A stretch of 8,345 bases of DNA from Phycisphaeraceae bacterium (GTDB taxonomy: Bacteria > Planctomycetota > Phycisphaerae > Phycisphaerales > Phycisphaeraceae). The notes under the pieces are model-generated. The model was not told where the DNA came from. It did not search any database and worked only from the letters and a program-made list of their open reading frames with translations. Position 1 is the stretch's first letter. The number at the start of each line of letters is the position of its first letter. The DNA is taken from assembly GCA_029260695.1 (NCBI GenBank), contig JAJDCT010000141.1, forward strand, positions 1 through 8,345. Direction: 5' to 3'. Both the position numbers and the translations under genes were made by a program. Positions 7,177 through 8,345 of the stretch are shown here, piece after piece.

Positions 7177-8345
7177 TTAATACGGGTTGACGTGGCCCAG
7201 GGAGTCGCCCAGGCGGGGGTCGCCCGCCGCGATCAAGCCTTGGCTGGTCGCACGCAGCACCGCGCTGCCCACAGCCACACCGCCCACACCCAGCAGGCAC
7301 AACAGTTCAACCGTTGGCAATGGCGGGTTCGGCGTCGCGTAGTTCGGCATCACCACCCACCAGAGGTCCACCCAGTGCATCACCAGCATCCAGACCGCCC
7401 AGAACGGCAGGAGCTTGCGGCTACGCTTGACCCACCGCGGCAACAACAGCACGAACGGGATCAGCAGGTGGCCAAATAGCAGCGCCAACGCCACCAAGGT
7501 CCAGCCCGACACAAACGGGTTACCCGCCTGGGTCGTGATCCCACGAAGCTCGAACCAGTAGTTCGTCTCAGGCAGGTTGGCGTACCAGATCAGCATGAAC
7601 TGGCTGAACGCGATGTAGCCCCAGAAGAACACGAACATAAACAATAGCTTGCCCAGGTCGTGGTAGTGCTCGGCCGACACGCTGGGCAGGTACCCGGACC
7701 GCTGCAAAGCCATCAGCGCAAGGATCATCGTTGCCACCGCGCCCAAAGCAGAGCCGGCGAAGTAGTACACGCCCCACATCGTCGAGAACCACACCGGGTC
7801 CAGCGACATGATCAGATCGAATGCCGCAAAGGTCAGCGTCACCGCAAACAGCAATGTCCCGGGGGCCGCCAGCTTCTCCAGCCTCCGGGTCAGCTTCGCC
7901 CCGTCGCCGGACTCCATCGCAGTCGAGGTCTTGAGGAAATAGATACCCAGCCCCGACCAGATCAGCAGGTACGCAACCCAGCGCGCGGTGAAGAACCACC
8001 GCGTCAGGTACGGCCGCTTGCCGGGGACCAGATGCTTGAGAACCATTTCGTGGTTTTCATGACGGGCTTTAACCGAAACACCTTCGCCGTCCACACTACC
8101 GGCCTCATCTGTCACAGCCTCGACCGCCTCGTGCCCACCAGCCCCTTCGTGGGAAACGGGCTCGTCCGAAACCGTGATGACCTGTGCGTCGTGCGTTTCA
8201 ACCGAGGCGTGGTGCGCGGCGGAAGGTTCGTCATAGATCTTCGCCGCCCAGGGAAACAGCATGCCGTCGCCCATGAAAATGTACGCCAGGATCGGGACGA
8301 ACAGCAGGGCCATGACCGGCATATTCGCCGCGATCACCTCCGCGA
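7177..8345 (-). CDS. actF: Alternative complex III membrane subunit ActF (5' end cut by window edge)
   Basis: An open frame continuing to the right edge. The first visible codons read AEVIAANMPVMALL, so the true start lies outside the window; a GTG at 8335-8337 is an internal codon. About 388 residues are visible, with a multi-span NrfD-like membrane fold. Strong ActF marks are FDLIMSLDPVWFSTMWGVYYFAG (about residues 173-195 counted from 8337), HYHDLGKLLF and AFSQFMLIWYANLPE (224-257), MHWVDLWWVVMP (320-331) and the C-terminal DPRLGDSLGHVNPY. ActF pairs with its homologue ActC to form much of the membrane part of ACIII, which oxidises quinol without a bc1 complex. Between the first visible span and the HLVPGKRPYLTRWF segment is an acidic/His-rich insert (about residues 37-100), longer than I expect for ActF. 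The stop at 7177-7179 lies 12 nt before the next gene. actA to actE are expected beyond the edge. Confidence 0.92.
   Translation of the reverse strand, partial: AEVIAANMPVMALLFVPILAYIFMGDGMLFPWAAKIYDEPSAAHHASVETHDAQVITVSDEPVSHEGAGGHEAVEAVTDEAGSVDGEGVSVKARHENHEMVLKHLVPGKRPYLTRWFFTARWVAYLLIWSGLGIYFLKTSTAMESGDGAKLTRRLEKLAAPGTLLFAVTLTFAAFDLIMSLDPVWFSTMWGVYYFAGSALGAVATMILALMALQRSGYLPSVSAEHYHDLGKLLFMFVFFWGYIAFSQFMLIWYANLPETNYWFELRGITTQAGNPFVSGWTLVALALLFGHLLIPFVLLLPRWVKRSRKLLPFWAVWMLVMHWVDLWWVVMPNYATPNPPLPTVELLCLLGVGGVAVGSAVLRATSQGLIAAGDPRLGDSLGHVNPY

Overview
The window is a respiratory gene cluster, read almost entirely from the minus strand. It encodes the end of an alternative complex III (ACIII, quinol:cytochrome c oxidoreductase) and a nearly complete caa3-type (cytochrome c-fused, A2-type) heme-copper oxygen reductase. 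The DNA is GC-rich. ACIII followed directly by sco and caa3 genes is known from Rhodothermus, Bacteroidota, Verrucomicrobiota and Planctomycetota. The wording of the ActF, CoxB and Sco proteins, the frequent lack of Shine-Dalgarno (SD) sites, and the style of the neighbouring transporter N-terminus suggest a planctomycete, perhaps Phycisphaerae. That placement is inference, not proof.

Layout in transcription order (right to left): actF (5' end cut by the right edge) > a 99-residue single-span membrane protein > sco (SCO1/SenC copper chaperone) > coxB (subunit II with a CuA site and a C-terminal heme c domain) > coxA (subunit I) > coxC (subunit III with a very long insert) > ctaF (subunit IV) > a second, divergent subunit III-like gene. 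After a 191-nt gap comes the start of a further minus-strand gene, cut by the left edge. Its N-terminus looks like the membrane domain of an ABC exporter, and it is probably unrelated to respiration.

How the genes work together: ACIII oxidises membrane quinol and passes electrons through its cytochrome subunits (actA and actE, expected beyond the right edge) to the heme c and CuA of CoxB. These feed heme a and the heme a3/CuB centre of CoxA, where O2 is reduced. Sco supplies or reduces copper for the CuA site. Gaps between genes are 12 to 153 nt and all are on one strand, so an operon is likely. Heme a synthesis (ctaA, ctaB) and CuB insertion (ctaG) genes are absent from the window.

No wholly new system is evident. 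The unusual points are: long His/acidic inserts in extramembrane loops of two subunits (CoxC and ActF); a second subunit III that lacks both conserved glutamates; the unrecognised small membrane protein between actF and sco; and structured spacers within the operon.
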